Source: Chitinophagaceae bacterium (GTDB lineage Bacteria > Bacteroidota > Bacteroidia > Chitinophagales > UBA10324). From it: a DNA stretch of 64,000 bases. The position numbers and the translations under genes were made by a program. The DNA lies in NCBI GenBank assembly GCA_947469485.1, contig CANIPU010000012.1:34265-98264 (forward strand). The letters are read 5' to 3'. The notes beneath the pieces were generated by a model. That model saw only the letters and a program-made list of their open reading frames with translations. It searched no databases and had not been told where the DNA came from. Shown piece after piece: positions 18,195 through 27,878 of the stretch; positions within the stretch are counted from its first letter, which is position 1; each line of letters opens with the position of its first letter.

Positions 18195-21100
18195 TTATCG
18201 AATCAGTGTAACATCACCTTTAAGAAGAATGATATCTCCTTTCAGTGTTTCTACTTCGGCATAATAAACATACACTCCTGTATTTACCGGAGAGTTTTTA
18301 TAAATTCCATCCCAACCCTGATAAATTCCATTCGATTCAAAAACTTTTTCACCTATACGATCAAATATAGAGAGGTGAACTGTTTTTAAACTTCTTCCAT
18401 ATACATAAAAAATATCATTCACACCATCGTTGTTTGGCGTAAAAGCATTCGGAATAAAATAGTCAATGTTCGGAACCACAATAAATTTTCCTAAAATAAA
18501 AGTGTCAGTACAACCAATACTATCGTACGCAATAAGCATTACTTCATAGTTACCTGAATCAACATAAGTATGATTGGTTGAAAAAGCAGTGCTGCTATCT
18601 CCATCTCCGAAAAACCATTTGTATGAATTCGAATAAAGCGATTGATTGATAAAACTGAATGTAGATTCTTTTAATTCTACTACAACTTCGGCTTCAGGAG
18701 TTGCCGAAAATTTTGCAACCGGATTATTCAGAACTTCAATTAAATCAGGTTTAGATAAAGAATCAATACAACCTGATGAAGTAGTTACAATAAGCTTTAC
18801 TGAAAATTTTCCGGGATTATAAGTATGTGTAGGATTTTCTTCTGTGCTTATTCCATCATCTCCGAAATTCCAAAAGAAGGAATTGCCAAGCAGACTTTGA
18901 TTTATAAATGAAGTTGTAAATGGATCGCAGCCTAAGCTATCCGTTACGGTAAAAAACACATGTGGCAAAGAATCAATTAATATTATTTGCGAAATTGTTG
19001 ATGAAGTACAATTGTTTTCTGTAACCGAAAGTGTAATTGTATCAATACCCGAGTTTAAAAAATTAATTGAATATGGGCCTATTCCTGTGCCTGAGTTTAT
19101 TGTGCCGGAATCAAAGTTCCAATTAAAAATTGCATTAGAACTTGCTGTTCCGATATAAGTCATCAAGGCATCCTGATCGGGGCAAATTGTTGAAGGAGCA
19201 ATTATAAAATCAGCAGTTGGAACCGGGTTTACTGTAATACTTTGTGAAGTAACAACTGATGAACAACCATTTTCAGAAACTGTAAGTGTGATTGTAAATG
19301 TTCCGGCTGAATTATATTTTATTTGATATGGACCTTGCCCTGAACCATTCAAAATTATTCCGCCACCAAAATCCCAGGTATAAATTCCAGTAGCACTTGC
19401 GCTTCCTGTATAAGAAATTAATGCACTGTCTGATTGGCAAATTGCTGTCGGTAAATTAAATGTTGAGGAAGGAATAGGGTAAACAATAATTGAATGAGAT
19501 GTAGAAGGTGAATTACATCCGTTTTCTGTAACTGATAAAGTAACATTATAATTTCCAGAATTAGCCCAGCTTAAATTATATGGACCTTGTCCGGAACCGC
19601 TGCTTATTATGGCGCTTCCAAAATTCCAATTGTAAGTTGCAGAAGCTAAAGAAGAACCGGAATACGAAGCGATTGAGTTGGCTCCAGCACAAATTGAAGT
19701 AGGTGTAAGATTGAAAGCAGAAGACGGAATCGGATAAACAATCACATTTACTGTTGATACAGGAGAAGAACATCCATTTACCGAAGCTGTAACAGAATAA
19801 TTTCCGGAATTAACTGATGCAGAATTTGAAATTGAAGGATTTTGCAAAACAGATGTAAATGCTGCAGGACCATTCCATGAATAGATTCCTCCAACAATAT
19901 TACCTGCGGTTAATGAAATTGGTTGACCTGCGCATATCGGAGAATTACTTGACGCTCCTGGGGCCAATGGAACTGGTTTTACTAAAACAACAATACTTGA
20001 AGCAGGGCTCGTGCAGTTAAAAACCTTCACTGTAGCATTGTAAGTTCCACTTACAGTAATTGGAGCTGATGTTATTATTGGATTTTGTATCGATGAAGAA
20101 AAACTATTTGGTCCAGTCCAATTAAAAATTCCTGCAGGTACATTTAATGCATTCAATTGCAGGGTTTGTCCAGCACATATTGGGCTGTTAGATGATAAAA
20201 CCGGAGCAGATGGAATCGGATAAATTATTACATTGGTTAATACCGTATTTCCAACACATCCACCTAAAGACATAGTGAGCGAATAACTTCCGGCATTGCT
20301 ACCGACTGATACATTATTGATTACAGGATTTTGCTGATTGGATGAAAACCCATTCGGCCCAATCCATGAATAGGTTGATCCGGCAATTGGCTGGGTTGTT
20401 AGATTTAAAGTTTGCCCGTCACAAAGTGGACCGTTATTTACAGGCGTTGCCGGAGGAGACAGGTTGATTATTGCATTTGTTATTGCAGGTAAACTGGTGC
20501 ATCCTAAAACAGTTACAGTTGCATTATATATCCCCGAATTTGCAAATGGAACATTTGGGATAACAGGATTCTGTAAATTGGAAATAAAATTATTTGGACC
20601 AGTCCAGTGAAAAGTACCGCCGGTAATATTTTGTGCTGTAAGATTTAATGTCTGTCCGGAACACATTGGAGCGTTATTACTAATGACAGGAGCAGCTGGT
20701 ATTGGATTAACAACTACTGTTGTACTAGAAGGATTACCTAAACAGCCATTTGCTGTTGCAGTCACGGTAAAAACCCCGGCATTAATAGCTGATGAAATAG
20801 GGATAACAGGATTTTGAACCGTTGAAGTAAAACCTGAAGGCCCTGTCCATGAATAAGAACCTCCTGCAATAGTTGATGCAAATAGTTGAACTGCTTGTCC
20901 ATTACATGTTGGGCTATTGCTGCTTGCAATAGAGTTTTGTGTCGGATAAATAATTACATTGGTGCTAAGAGGCAAACTATTGCAGCCGTTAACATTTATT
21001 GTTAAAGAATAATTTCCGGCATTTGATAGTAAAGTATTTGAAATAGTTGGATTTTGTAATGAAGATGAAAAACCTCCAGGCCCAATCCAGGAATAAGAAG

Positions 21101-23525
21101 CACCGGGAATAAGTGAGGCAATCAGATTCAAATTAAAACCTTGACAAATAGGAGCATTGCTAGTTGGGGCAGGTGCTGTGGGAATCGGGTTTAAAACCAC
21201 TGTTGTTGTAGAAGGAGCACTAAGGCATCCTGATTTAATTACAATGCAGGAATAAACACCGGCATTCGCAGGAATTGTTGGATTAATAATCGGATTTTGA
21301 AGAGAAGAAGTAAATCCGTTCGGTCCGGTCCATTGGAAAGTGGCATTGTTAACATTCGCAGCATTCAACTGCAAAGTAGCCCCAACACATATAGGACTAT
21401 TATTTGAAAGAACCGGAGCGGCCGGAACAGGATTAATTACAACGGTTGTCGTCCCCGCATTTGTATTTGTGCAGCCATTTGCAACAACAGATAAGGTATA
21501 AACTCCACCATTTGCATTTGTAGCGTTTGGTATAACAGGATTTTGAAGCAAAGAAGTAAATCCATTTGGCCCTATCCAGGAATAAGATCCACCAGCAACT
21601 GTTGCTGCAAATAAGTTAATTGTTGTGCCGGGACATACAGGACTATTTGATGTTGGAGTTGCAACAGGAATAGGATAAATAATAACATTTGTTATAAGTG
21701 GCAGGCTGTTACAACCATTTACCTGAATGGTTAAAGAATAATTTCCGGCATTTGCAGCAGTTGTATTCGGAATGGTTGGATTTTGTAATGAAGAAGAAAA
21801 ACCATTGGGGCCAATCCATGCATAAGTGGCTCCTGCAACTGTTGCTGCTGTTAAATTTAAAGTATTACCCGGACAAAAAGGTGAGTTGTTTGATGGCGTT
21901 GGTGCTGTTGGGCTTGGAAATAAAACAACATTGGTTGTTGAAGAAGATCCGGTACATCCAAGAACAGTAACAGAACAAGTATAACTTCCTGCATTTGCCG
22001 GAACTGTAACATTAATAACAGGATTCTGAAGATTCGAAGTCCAGCCATTTGGCCCGGTCCATTGATAAGTTGCACCTGGAACAGTTGTGCAAAAAAGTTG
22101 CAATTGAACCCCAACGCATATTGGAGCATTAGTTGAAATTATCGGAGCAGAGGGTATTGTATTAATTACAACTGTTGTATTTCCGGCATTTGCACTGGTA
22201 CATCCATTTAATGTAACAGCAAGGTGATACAACCCTGCATTGGCAATTGTTGCATTTGATATTAACGGGTTTTGTAAAGAAGAAGAAAATCCATTCGGTC
22301 CGGTCCAAGAATATGTAGCACCTGCAACACCAGCAGCAAATAGATTTAAAGTTGATCCGACACAAATCGGACTGTTATTAGTCGGAGTTGCTGTTGGAAT
22401 AGGATTGACAGTTACAATAGAAATAGCTGTATCGGCACATGGATATCCGAGATTCACTATCAATTTTACAGTATAGGTGCCAGCAGTGTTATAAGTATAA
22501 GTTGGCGATATTAAATTTGAAGTATCAGCATTTCCTGCAACTCCAAAATCCCAATGATAATAAGTAGCATTAGTGCTTGTGTTTGAAAATGTAAGTGGAG
22601 CTCCTTTACAAACAGTGAATGTCGGAGGAATAATTGCATTTACATTTTGAATACATTGAACAACATTAAATTGAAAATCGCGGTAATGACTGCTCACTAG
22701 ATTTCCGTTGCGATATTCTTTCACACAAACTCCAACAACAAATTGTCCAAGGGTATTTGGAATGCCTGTTATAATTCCGGACGATGAATTAATTCCTACT
22801 TGAGGAGTTCCTCCAACAGGATTGCTAAAAGTATATCCACCGGTAAAAGGAATTGGAGCATAAGGAGGCGGAGGCGGAGGAGAAGGGGTTGGGTTTCCCT
22901 GACCACCTCCATTAAAAGGATTATAAAAACTATAAACTAATTGGTCTCCATCTAAATCAGTTGCAACATGATTAAAAACAAGTGGTTCATTTACACAAAT
23001 ACATGTCGGTGGAAAATTTGTAAATACAGGACTGCTGTTTCCAGTTGCGATTGAAGCATCAGGAATAGTAGCTAAAAATGTTGCTCCGTAAGTGTTAGGA
23101 TTATTAATGTTTAGTATGGTTGCATTTCTACAACATCTTTGATAAACAATTGTATAACCACCTGCAACAGGAAGAAGATTTTTATTTGTTGTATAAACAG
23201 CTTCCTGAACACAAACATTTGGGGGTGTTACCAGGCAAATATTTCCGGTATTATTTGGAAGTTGAACAGCACCGGGATAAGAGACAAGCCCGGTAGAATC
23301 TACTAATTGACCTGTGGATGTTTTAAAAAAATAAAATTTAATTTGCTGATCAAAATTTGAATTATTAGGATTGCTGCAATCACGATATAACTCTAATTTT
23401 ATTTGATAATTGTTGTTCCCTAAATATTTATAACTCAATTCACCACCTACTATATGTGATGCAAATGCCGCAATAGGCAAATTAAATAATAGCAAAAAGA
23501 AATAAACCTGAAGCGCTCTCTTCAT
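18195..23525 (-). CDS. Giant Ig-like/PKD repeat surface protein with T9SS type B sorting domain
   Basis: A 1776-residue secreted protein. In order: signal peptide (1-22, ending AAFASHIVGG), an N-terminal domain with many Cys (about 23-300), a PKD domain (YYHWDFG), eleven Ig-like modules of about 81 residues (each with a W[TIN]GPNGF-like motif and two Cys), three SprB/PKD-like repeats (NWNFGSAIISSGSGQGPY type), two classical PKD domains (FFWNFGDDG, YKWFFGDGD), and the type B gliding-associated C-terminal domain (IPNAFTPNNDGVND). Such proteins are exported by T9SS and act as adhesins or surface filaments; that role is inferred. A proline-rich patch (NPTPSPPPPPPYAPIP) sits near residue 210. It is the largest gene in the window and appears monocistronic. 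Confidence 0.93.
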   Translation of the reverse strand: MKRALQVYFFLLLFNLPIAAFASHIVGGELSYKYLGNNNYQIKLELYRDCSNPNNSNFDQQIKFYFFKTSTGQLVDSTGLVSYPGAVQLPNNTGNICLVTPPNVCVQEAVYTTNKNLLPVAGGYTIVYQRCCRNATILNINNPNTYGATFLATIPDASIATGNSSPVFTNFPPTCICVNEPLVFNHVATDLDGDQLVYSFYNPFNGGGQGNPTPSPPPPPPYAPIPFTGGYTFSNPVGGTPQVGINSSSGIITGIPNTLGQFVVGVCVKEYRNGNLVSSHYRDFQFNVVQCIQNVNAIIPPTFTVCKGAPLTFSNTSTNATYYHWDFGVAGNADTSNLISPTYTYNTAGTYTVKLIVNLGYPCADTAISIVTVNPIPTATPTNNSPICVGSTLNLFAAGVAGATYSWTGPNGFSSSLQNPLISNATIANAGLYHLAVTLNGCTSANAGNTTVVINTIPSAPIISTNAPICVGVQLQLFCTTVPGATYQWTGPNGWTSNLQNPVINVTVPANAGSYTCSVTVLGCTGSSSTTNVVLFPSPTAPTPSNNSPFCPGNTLNLTAATVAGATYAWIGPNGFSSSLQNPTIPNTTAANAGNYSLTIQVNGCNSLPLITNVIIYPIPVATPTSNSPVCPGTTINLFAATVAGGSYSWIGPNGFTSLLQNPVIPNATNANGGVYTLSVVANGCTNTNAGTTTVVINPVPAAPVLSNNSPICVGATLQLNAANVNNATFQWTGPNGFTSSLQNPIINPTIPANAGVYSCIVIKSGCLSAPSTTTVVLNPIPTAPAPTSNAPICQGFNLNLIASLIPGASYSWIGPGGFSSSLQNPTISNTLLSNAGNYSLTINVNGCNSLPLSTNVIIYPTQNSIASSNSPTCNGQAVQLFASTIAGGSYSWTGPSGFTSTVQNPVIPISSAINAGVFTVTATANGCLGNPSSTTVVVNPIPAAPVISNNAPMCSGQTLNLTAQNITGGTFHWTGPNNFISNLQNPVIPNVPFANSGIYNATVTVLGCTSLPAITNAIINLSPPATPVNNGPLCDGQTLNLTTQPIAGSTYSWIGPNGFSSNQQNPVINNVSVGSNAGSYSLTMSLGGCVGNTVLTNVIIYPIPSAPVLSSNSPICAGQTLQLNALNVPAGIFNWTGPNSFSSSIQNPIITSAPITVSGTYNATVKVFNCTSPASSIVVLVKPVPLAPGASSNSPICAGQPISLTAGNIVGGIYSWNGPAAFTSVLQNPSISNSASVNSGNYSVTASVNGCSSPVSTVNVIVYPIPSSAFNLTPTSICAGANSIASYSGSSLASATYNWNFGSAIISSGSGQGPYNLSWANSGNYNVTLSVTENGCNSPSTSHSIIVYPIPSSTFNLPTAICQSDSALISYTGSASATGIYTWDFGGGIILNGSGQGPYQIKYNSAGTFTITLTVSENGCSSVVTSQSITVNPVPTADFIIAPSTICPDQDALMTYIGTASSNAIFNWNFDSGTINSGTGIGPYSINFLNSGIDTITLSVTENNCTSSTISQIILIDSLPHVFFTVTDSLGCDPFTTSFINQSLLGNSFFWNFGDDGISTEENPTHTYNPGKFSVKLIVTTSSGCIDSLSKPDLIEVLNNPVAKFSATPEAEVVVELKESTFSFINQSLYSNSYKWFFGDGDSSTAFSTNHTYVDSGNYEVMLIAYDSIGCTDTFILGKFIVVPNIDYFIPNAFTPNNDGVNDIFYVYGRSLKTVHLSIFDRIGEKVFESNGIYQGWDGIYKNSPVNTGVYVYYAEVETLKGDIILLKGDVTLIR
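19725..22395 (-). repeat. Eleven tandem ~243-bp Ig-module repeats inside the giant surface protein
   Basis: The coding region holds eleven diverged copies of an ~81-codon unit, recognisable by W[TIN]GP..F, QNP.I, and a Cys-containing linker ending P.C.G. Linker sequences recur every third module: modules 3, 6 and 9 share TNVIIYP, modules 1, 4 and 7 share TTVV[IV]N, and modules 2 and 5 share VVL.P. This points to a three-module unit of about 730 bp that was itself duplicated. Confidence 0.85.
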
Positions 23526-23723
23526 TTAAAATTCAATGATACATAAATTATCTGAGCTATTTGGTGATTAATTTATCTTTTTCTTATTAAAATTCCCCGT
23601 TCAAAACGGCATTTAAAAGATTGTATTCTAGATAATTATTACAATTATCAAAACAAAACTTTAAAAAGATATAAATTATTGAAAACAGATAAAAAAAAGG
23701 ATAATTCCTTTGTAAAATAAAAG

Positions 23724-23796
23724 TGGTGAGACCCAGATTTGAACTGGGGACGCAAGGATTTTCAGTCCTTCGCTCTACCAACTGAGCTATCCCACC
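23724..23796 (-). tRNA. tRNA-Phe (GAA)
   Basis: The minus strand reads as a complete 73-nt cloverleaf. The acceptor stem GGTGGGA pairs with TCTCACC (one G-T pair), the D-arm is GCTCAGTTGGTAGAGC, the anticodon loop CTGAAAA has anticodon GAA, and the T-arm has GTTCAAATC. The discriminator is A and the CCA end is not encoded. It stands alone between two genes on the same strand. ORF 23587-23781 of the track overlaps it and is spurious. Confidence 0.97.
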
Positions 23797-23977
23797 ATTG
23801 GTTAAGAGGGCGGCAAATATAGGTGTGAAAACGAATTATAGAAATCAAACAAAAAGTATTACAAATTATTCTTGGAAAATTGTTTTCAAATAGAATTTTA
23901 TCAATTCGATTTAGCGTTATTTAAATCAAGTTTATTTCATTCCAGAATTGTAGTATTTGCAACTCAAATCGGAATTT

Positions 23978-24472
23978 TTAAATAACCTTTAATTGAATAT
24001 TCAAAAAACCTGAAATTCTTTCTCCAATTTTTTTGATTTCTTCAAATGAAACACCTTTTTCACTACTTAAAATGATAAGTTGATTGGTATCAATTCGCAA
24101 GGCCAGAACCGGCTTTTCTTTTGAAATAATCTCAACTTCCTCGATTGAACGAAGTGGAGTAGAATATAATTTTTGTATGTAACCAAGGTGCTTGTAAAAC
24201 CTAAAAAGTTTCCCTTCGGTTTTTTCAAAATAAATTTTTCCCGTACCACTCAGATTCCATACACCTATCATTAAAATTATAGTTGATATTAATAGAGGAA
24301 TTGCAGCAATTTTTTCTGAATGCATTGACTTAAAAAACATTGAAGAGATAAAGGCTACACACCCAATTGTAAACCAGACATTAAAAACTTTTCGTCGTCG
24401 ATTATGCAAAATCAAAAGAGATTGATCTTCGCTTAGAAATAATGAACAATCAACAAAATGTAATTTATCCAT
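23978..24472 (-). CDS. Unknown membrane protein with two transmembrane helices
   Basis: I do not recognise a family. From the ATG at 24472 it is 164 residues (the track's TTG at 24514 would add 14). A cytoplasmic-looking N-terminus (MDKLHFVDCSLFLSEDQSLLILHNRRRKVFN) is followed by two hydrophobic helices at about 33-50 and 57-78. The C-terminal half is beta-rich (KIYFEKTEGKLFRFYKHLG, PVLALRIDTNQLIILSSEKG) and resembles membrane-attached PH-like domains in layout. The gene is divergent from the aminotransferase gene, with about 74 bp between preferred starts. Confidence 0.6.
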   Translation of the reverse strand: MDKLHFVDCSLFLSEDQSLLILHNRRRKVFNVWFTIGCVAFISSMFFKSMHSEKIAAIPLLISTIILMIGVWNLSGTGKIYFEKTEGKLFRFYKHLGYIQKLYSTPLRSIEEVEIISKEKPVLALRIDTNQLIILSSEKGVSFEEIKKIGERISGFLNIQLKVI

Positions 24473-24546
24473 TTGACAAATGTAGCTTTCGTTAACATTT
24501 TCATAAATAAGCAAATCTTTTTGCTCAGCGATTATATTTGACGAAC

Positions 24547-25746
24547 ATGTTGACTGAACGACAATTGTTTTTAAATCTCATTGCACAAACATCAATTGCT
24601 CCAATGCTTTTGGAGCCTGAATATGCCGAAGGAATATATGTTTATGACAAAAAAGGAATTCGTTACCTTGATTTGATTGCAGGAATTTCTGTAGGAAATC
24701 TTGGCCATCGTCATCCGAAAGTTGTTGATGCAATAAAAAAACAAGCCGATAAATACTTGCACCTGATGGTTTATGGCGAGTATGTGCAATCTCCCCAGGT
24801 TCAATTAGCCCAACTGCTTAACCATCATTTACCGCCACACCTCAATACGGTTTACTTCACTAACAGTGGCGCTGAGGCAACCGAAGGCGCAATGAAACTA
24901 GCAAAAAGGTATACCGGAAGATTTGAAATAATATGTTTTAATAAAAGTTATCATGGCAGTACGCAAGGTGCACTTAGTTTGATTGGTGACGAATACTTCC
25001 GGAACAGTTTTAGACCTTTATTACCTGGAATTATTCATTTGGATTATAATGATATCAAATCTCTTGGTGCAATCTCTGATAAAACTGCCTGTGTAATTCT
25101 TGAACCAGTACAGGCAGAGTCAGGAGTAGTTGTGCCTGATTTTTCTTTTTTAAAACAATTACAAAAGCAATGCGAAAAACATAAAGCACTTTTGATTTTT
25201 GATGAAGCACAAACCGGTATTGGGAGAACAGGTGATTTGTTTGCTTTTCAAAAATTGGGTGTATCGCCTGATATTCTTTTAACTGCTAAAGCTTTGGGAG
25301 GTGGATTGCCACTTGGAGCATTTATTTCCTCACACGAAATTATGAGTTCGCTCTCTCAAGAACCGGTACTTGGGCATATTACCACCTTTGGAGGAAATCC
25401 AATGAGTTGCGCTGCAGGTTTGGCAGCATTGCAAACTTTATTTGAAGAAGGATGGATGAAACAAGTGGATGCAAAGGAGAAATTATTTCATAAGTTACTT
25501 CAACACCCTAAAATAAATGCAATTCGCAGTTGTGGATTGTTAATGGCTTTGGAATTTGAAAGCGAAAAATTCAATAAAAGAGTGATAGAAGAATGCTGGA
25601 AATATGAATTGATTACTGATTGGTTTTTGTTTGCACCAAATTGTTTGCGTATTGCTCCACCATTAATAATTACCGAAGAAGAGATTGAAACAGCCTGCAG
25701 AATTGTTTTACAGGCGATTGAAATAGCTTCTTCGGAAATAAAATAA
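24547..25746 (+). CDS. Class III pyridoxal-phosphate aminotransferase
   Basis: A fold-type I PLP enzyme of the acetylornithine/4-aminobutyrate aminotransferase family, about 399 residues. Visible motifs: YFTNSGAEATEGAMKLAKRYT (phosphate-binding region), CFNKSYHGST, VILEPVQAESGVVVP, FDEAQTGIGRTG (cofactor-ring Asp), and TAKALGGGLPLGAF with the PLP Lys. These enzymes move amino groups from an omega-amine or ornithine-type donor to a keto acid. The exact substrate cannot be read, and no arginine or GABA genes are adjacent. The ATG at 24547 is preferred to the TTG at 24538. The lipoprotein gene follows after 17 bp. Confidence 0.9.
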   Translation: MLTERQLFLNLIAQTSIAPMLLEPEYAEGIYVYDKKGIRYLDLIAGISVGNLGHRHPKVVDAIKKQADKYLHLMVYGEYVQSPQVQLAQLLNHHLPPHLNTVYFTNSGAEATEGAMKLAKRYTGRFEIICFNKSYHGSTQGALSLIGDEYFRNSFRPLLPGIIHLDYNDIKSLGAISDKTACVILEPVQAESGVVVPDFSFLKQLQKQCEKHKALLIFDEAQTGIGRTGDLFAFQKLGVSPDILLTAKALGGGLPLGAFISSHEIMSSLSQEPVLGHITTFGGNPMSCAAGLAALQTLFEEGWMKQVDAKEKLFHKLLQHPKINAIRSCGLLMALEFESEKFNKRVIEECWKYELITDWFLFAPNCLRIAPPLIITEEEIETACRIVLQAIEIASSEIK

Positions 25747-25763
25747 TTCTGAAATATTTATAA

Positions 25764-26744
25764 GTGAAAAAAATCAAAGCAAGTTTATTTTATCAGTTTT
25801 TAAGTATTCTGATTTTTGGATTTTTTTTATTGTTAATTAATTCTTGTCAGAAAAAAAAGGAATGGGAATGGAGCGAATTAAACAGGATTTCTGATTATGA
25901 AATTTCTGAATTGAAAAGGTTTAATGATTCAACAATAGCAGGAGTTGGTGGTGAAAGATATTTGCACGGTGAATTTTATATCAGTAAAAACAATGGAAAG
26001 AACTGGAGTAAAAAAGAAATTCTTGATAAACAATTGTTTGGCATTTCATTTTTAAATTCAGATACAATTATTGTATGTGGTTATGATGGGAAAATATTGC
26101 AAACGAACAATGGAGGGGCTGATTGGAACATTACTCAAAATTATTACTGGCGATTAATGCGAAACATATTATGGATTAAAGATTCAACTATTATTTCTTG
26201 TGGTGGTTCAGGTTTTACAGGAGGTATTTTATCCAGAAGCAATAATCTTGGGGCAAGCTGGGAATCTGATACACTTACCACTGAGATGCGCGGGCTTTGT
26301 TATTCAGATGCTCAAACAATTTACTGTTCCGGGTATGGAAAAATTATAAAAAGCATTGATGCAGGTTTAACATGGGAACAACAAAAAGCAACAGGAGATT
26401 TTTTCATTTCTATTTCATTTTCATCACCACAACATGGAATAGTAATTGGTTTAGCAGGTACCATTTTAGTTACAGATGACGCGGGTGAGAACTGGAAAAA
26501 AGTCCGAAACGGAAATTCATTAACAAATCAGTCGTGGACATTCAGGAAAGTTATTTTTAGAGATATAAATAAAGGCTATATCGTTGGCGATAATGGTCTG
26601 ATGCTTTATACCACTGATGGAGGAAATCAATGGATTAAAATAAAAAATACTCTGGAGTCGAACTTCACTTCAATTGTTTTAACAGATAAAGGAGGAATAG
26701 TTGGTAGCGAAGACGGAAAGCTATTTCAATTTTTAGAACAGTAA
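25764..26744 (+). CDS. YCF48/BNR-like beta-propeller lipoprotein
   Basis: A 326-residue lipoprotein starting at a GTG 17 bp after the aminotransferase stop. The hydrophobic leader ends in a lipobox (LLINSCQKKK, Cys about 28). The rest consists of propeller blades with BNR/YCF48 signatures: FYISKNNGKNW, ILQTNNGGADWN, SIDAGLTWEQQ, VTDDAGENWKKV, and YTTDGGNQWIKI. YCF48-type proteins assist photosystem II assembly in phototrophs. In Bacteroidota such propellers are surface or periplasmic proteins of unknown role, so only the fold is claimed. Confidence 0.8.
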   Translation: MKKIKASLFYQFLSILIFGFFLLLINSCQKKKEWEWSELNRISDYEISELKRFNDSTIAGVGGERYLHGEFYISKNNGKNWSKKEILDKQLFGISFLNSDTIIVCGYDGKILQTNNGGADWNITQNYYWRLMRNILWIKDSTIISCGGSGFTGGILSRSNNLGASWESDTLTTEMRGLCYSDAQTIYCSGYGKIIKSIDAGLTWEQQKATGDFFISISFSSPQHGIVIGLAGTILVTDDAGENWKKVRNGNSLTNQSWTFRKVIFRDINKGYIVGDNGLMLYTTDGGNQWIKIKNTLESNFTSIVLTDKGGIVGSEDGKLFQFLEQ

Positions 26745-26768
26745 TTTATTGTAATAAAAATCTTTGTA

Positions 26769-27845
26769 CTAAACTTTAGCAGTTTTGGTACCAGCAGATT
26801 TTTTCCCTGAAAAAATTGAACCAATCTCTTTACCGATATTAATGAAGGTGAGTTGGTTCAAGGGGAATTCAAGTAAAACATGTGTAAAGCTGAGAAAGAA
26901 TAACCATTGCAGGCCAACAGCATAATCAATCGCATACAATCCTTCAGACAAAAGCCACAGAACAATAATTCCTGCAAACCGTGCCCGAGGAATATTGTGC
27001 CATTGAATTACTGAGGTTTTTGAAAACCAGTTTAAATAATGATACAAATAAGCGAATCCAATGAATGCCATGATGGAAAGCGAAAGGGGATTTTGAAATA
27101 AAAAATTATTAAATCCATCAACAAATTGCTGAAAGTCAATCGTTGGTTTTCCGAAATCATGCAAATTAAAAACTGACATTATGTGATAATTCAAACTAAT
27201 AAACCCATCGGTAAATGAGCCATCATTGCTCAAATGCCCATAACTGTCTTTAACATAACTTGTTGGGGTATATTGTCCATTACTAATGGGCAAATAGAAA
27301 AAACTTATTGCTACAATAATAAATACTGCCAGTGATAGTATTCCAGAAAGACTTCTGCCTTTTAAGGCACCAACCAAAATAAAAAGTCCGGTAAAGATGA
27401 ATACATGAATAAGAGTGGGCATGAATACACCGAATATTGATTGGAACCCACCAAAATCCACTAAAAACTTACTTGCAATTGCAGATGCTACAATTAGTAC
27501 AATTCTTAAAATCGTATTTTTTATAGTTACAAAAACCAATGCTGCAATGAACGCAACAAATATGATTACTGTGGAAGCTCCTTCGGGTAAATTAGGAACC
27601 ATATTAAAATTTGAAAGTGTGATTAAAACCCCGGCTAAAAGCAACCAAATCCAATCAAACTTTCCCTTTGTAAAATAATTGCGGTCGTGCAACCAACTAA
27701 TCTCAGTCAGGTAATGAGCAGGACCAAAAAAAGCATAAGCAAAAAGAAAAGTTTCAAACGGACGAAAGAAAGCGCATACAGCTGCAACTAACATCAATCC
27801 AATGTTTATATAATTAACCTGATTAATTGTTGGTTTTAAATTCAT
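26769..27845 (-). CDS. Polytopic membrane protein with conserved-looking histidines, function unknown
   Basis: A 358-residue protein with about eight or nine transmembrane helices and a polar loop near residues 185-235. Histidines sit in or next to helices: FGPAHYLTEISWLHDR (about 40-55), PTLIHVFIF (about 146), FAYLYHYLNWF and VIQWHNIPRARF (about 265-280), and FTHVLLEFPLNQ (about 325). The pattern recalls His-rich membrane oxygenases such as the Brp/Blh carotene cleavage family, but I cannot establish homology. A TATTTTAG box (27857-27850) lies only a few bases before the start, suggesting a very short leader. Confidence 0.6.
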   Translation of the reverse strand: MNLKPTINQVNYINIGLMLVAAVCAFFRPFETFLFAYAFFGPAHYLTEISWLHDRNYFTKGKFDWIWLLLAGVLITLSNFNMVPNLPEGASTVIIFVAFIAALVFVTIKNTILRIVLIVASAIASKFLVDFGGFQSIFGVFMPTLIHVFIFTGLFILVGALKGRSLSGILSLAVFIIVAISFFYLPISNGQYTPTSYVKDSYGHLSNDGSFTDGFISLNYHIMSVFNLHDFGKPTIDFQQFVDGFNNFLFQNPLSLSIMAFIGFAYLYHYLNWFSKTSVIQWHNIPRARFAGIIVLWLLSEGLYAIDYAVGLQWLFFLSFTHVLLEFPLNQLTFINIGKEIGSIFSGKKSAGTKTAKV

Positions 27846-27878
27846 GGCGCTAAAATATAAAAAGGGTTTTGAGCAAAA

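Noticed and set aside
19725-22395. Regularly spaced repeats resembling a CRISPR-like array
   Set aside because: The repeats are about 243 bp, fully inside one open frame, and encode Ig-like modules with conserved Trp and Cys.
23587-23781. 64-codon ORF over the tRNA
   Set aside because: It reads through tRNA-Phe on the same strand and has no domain.
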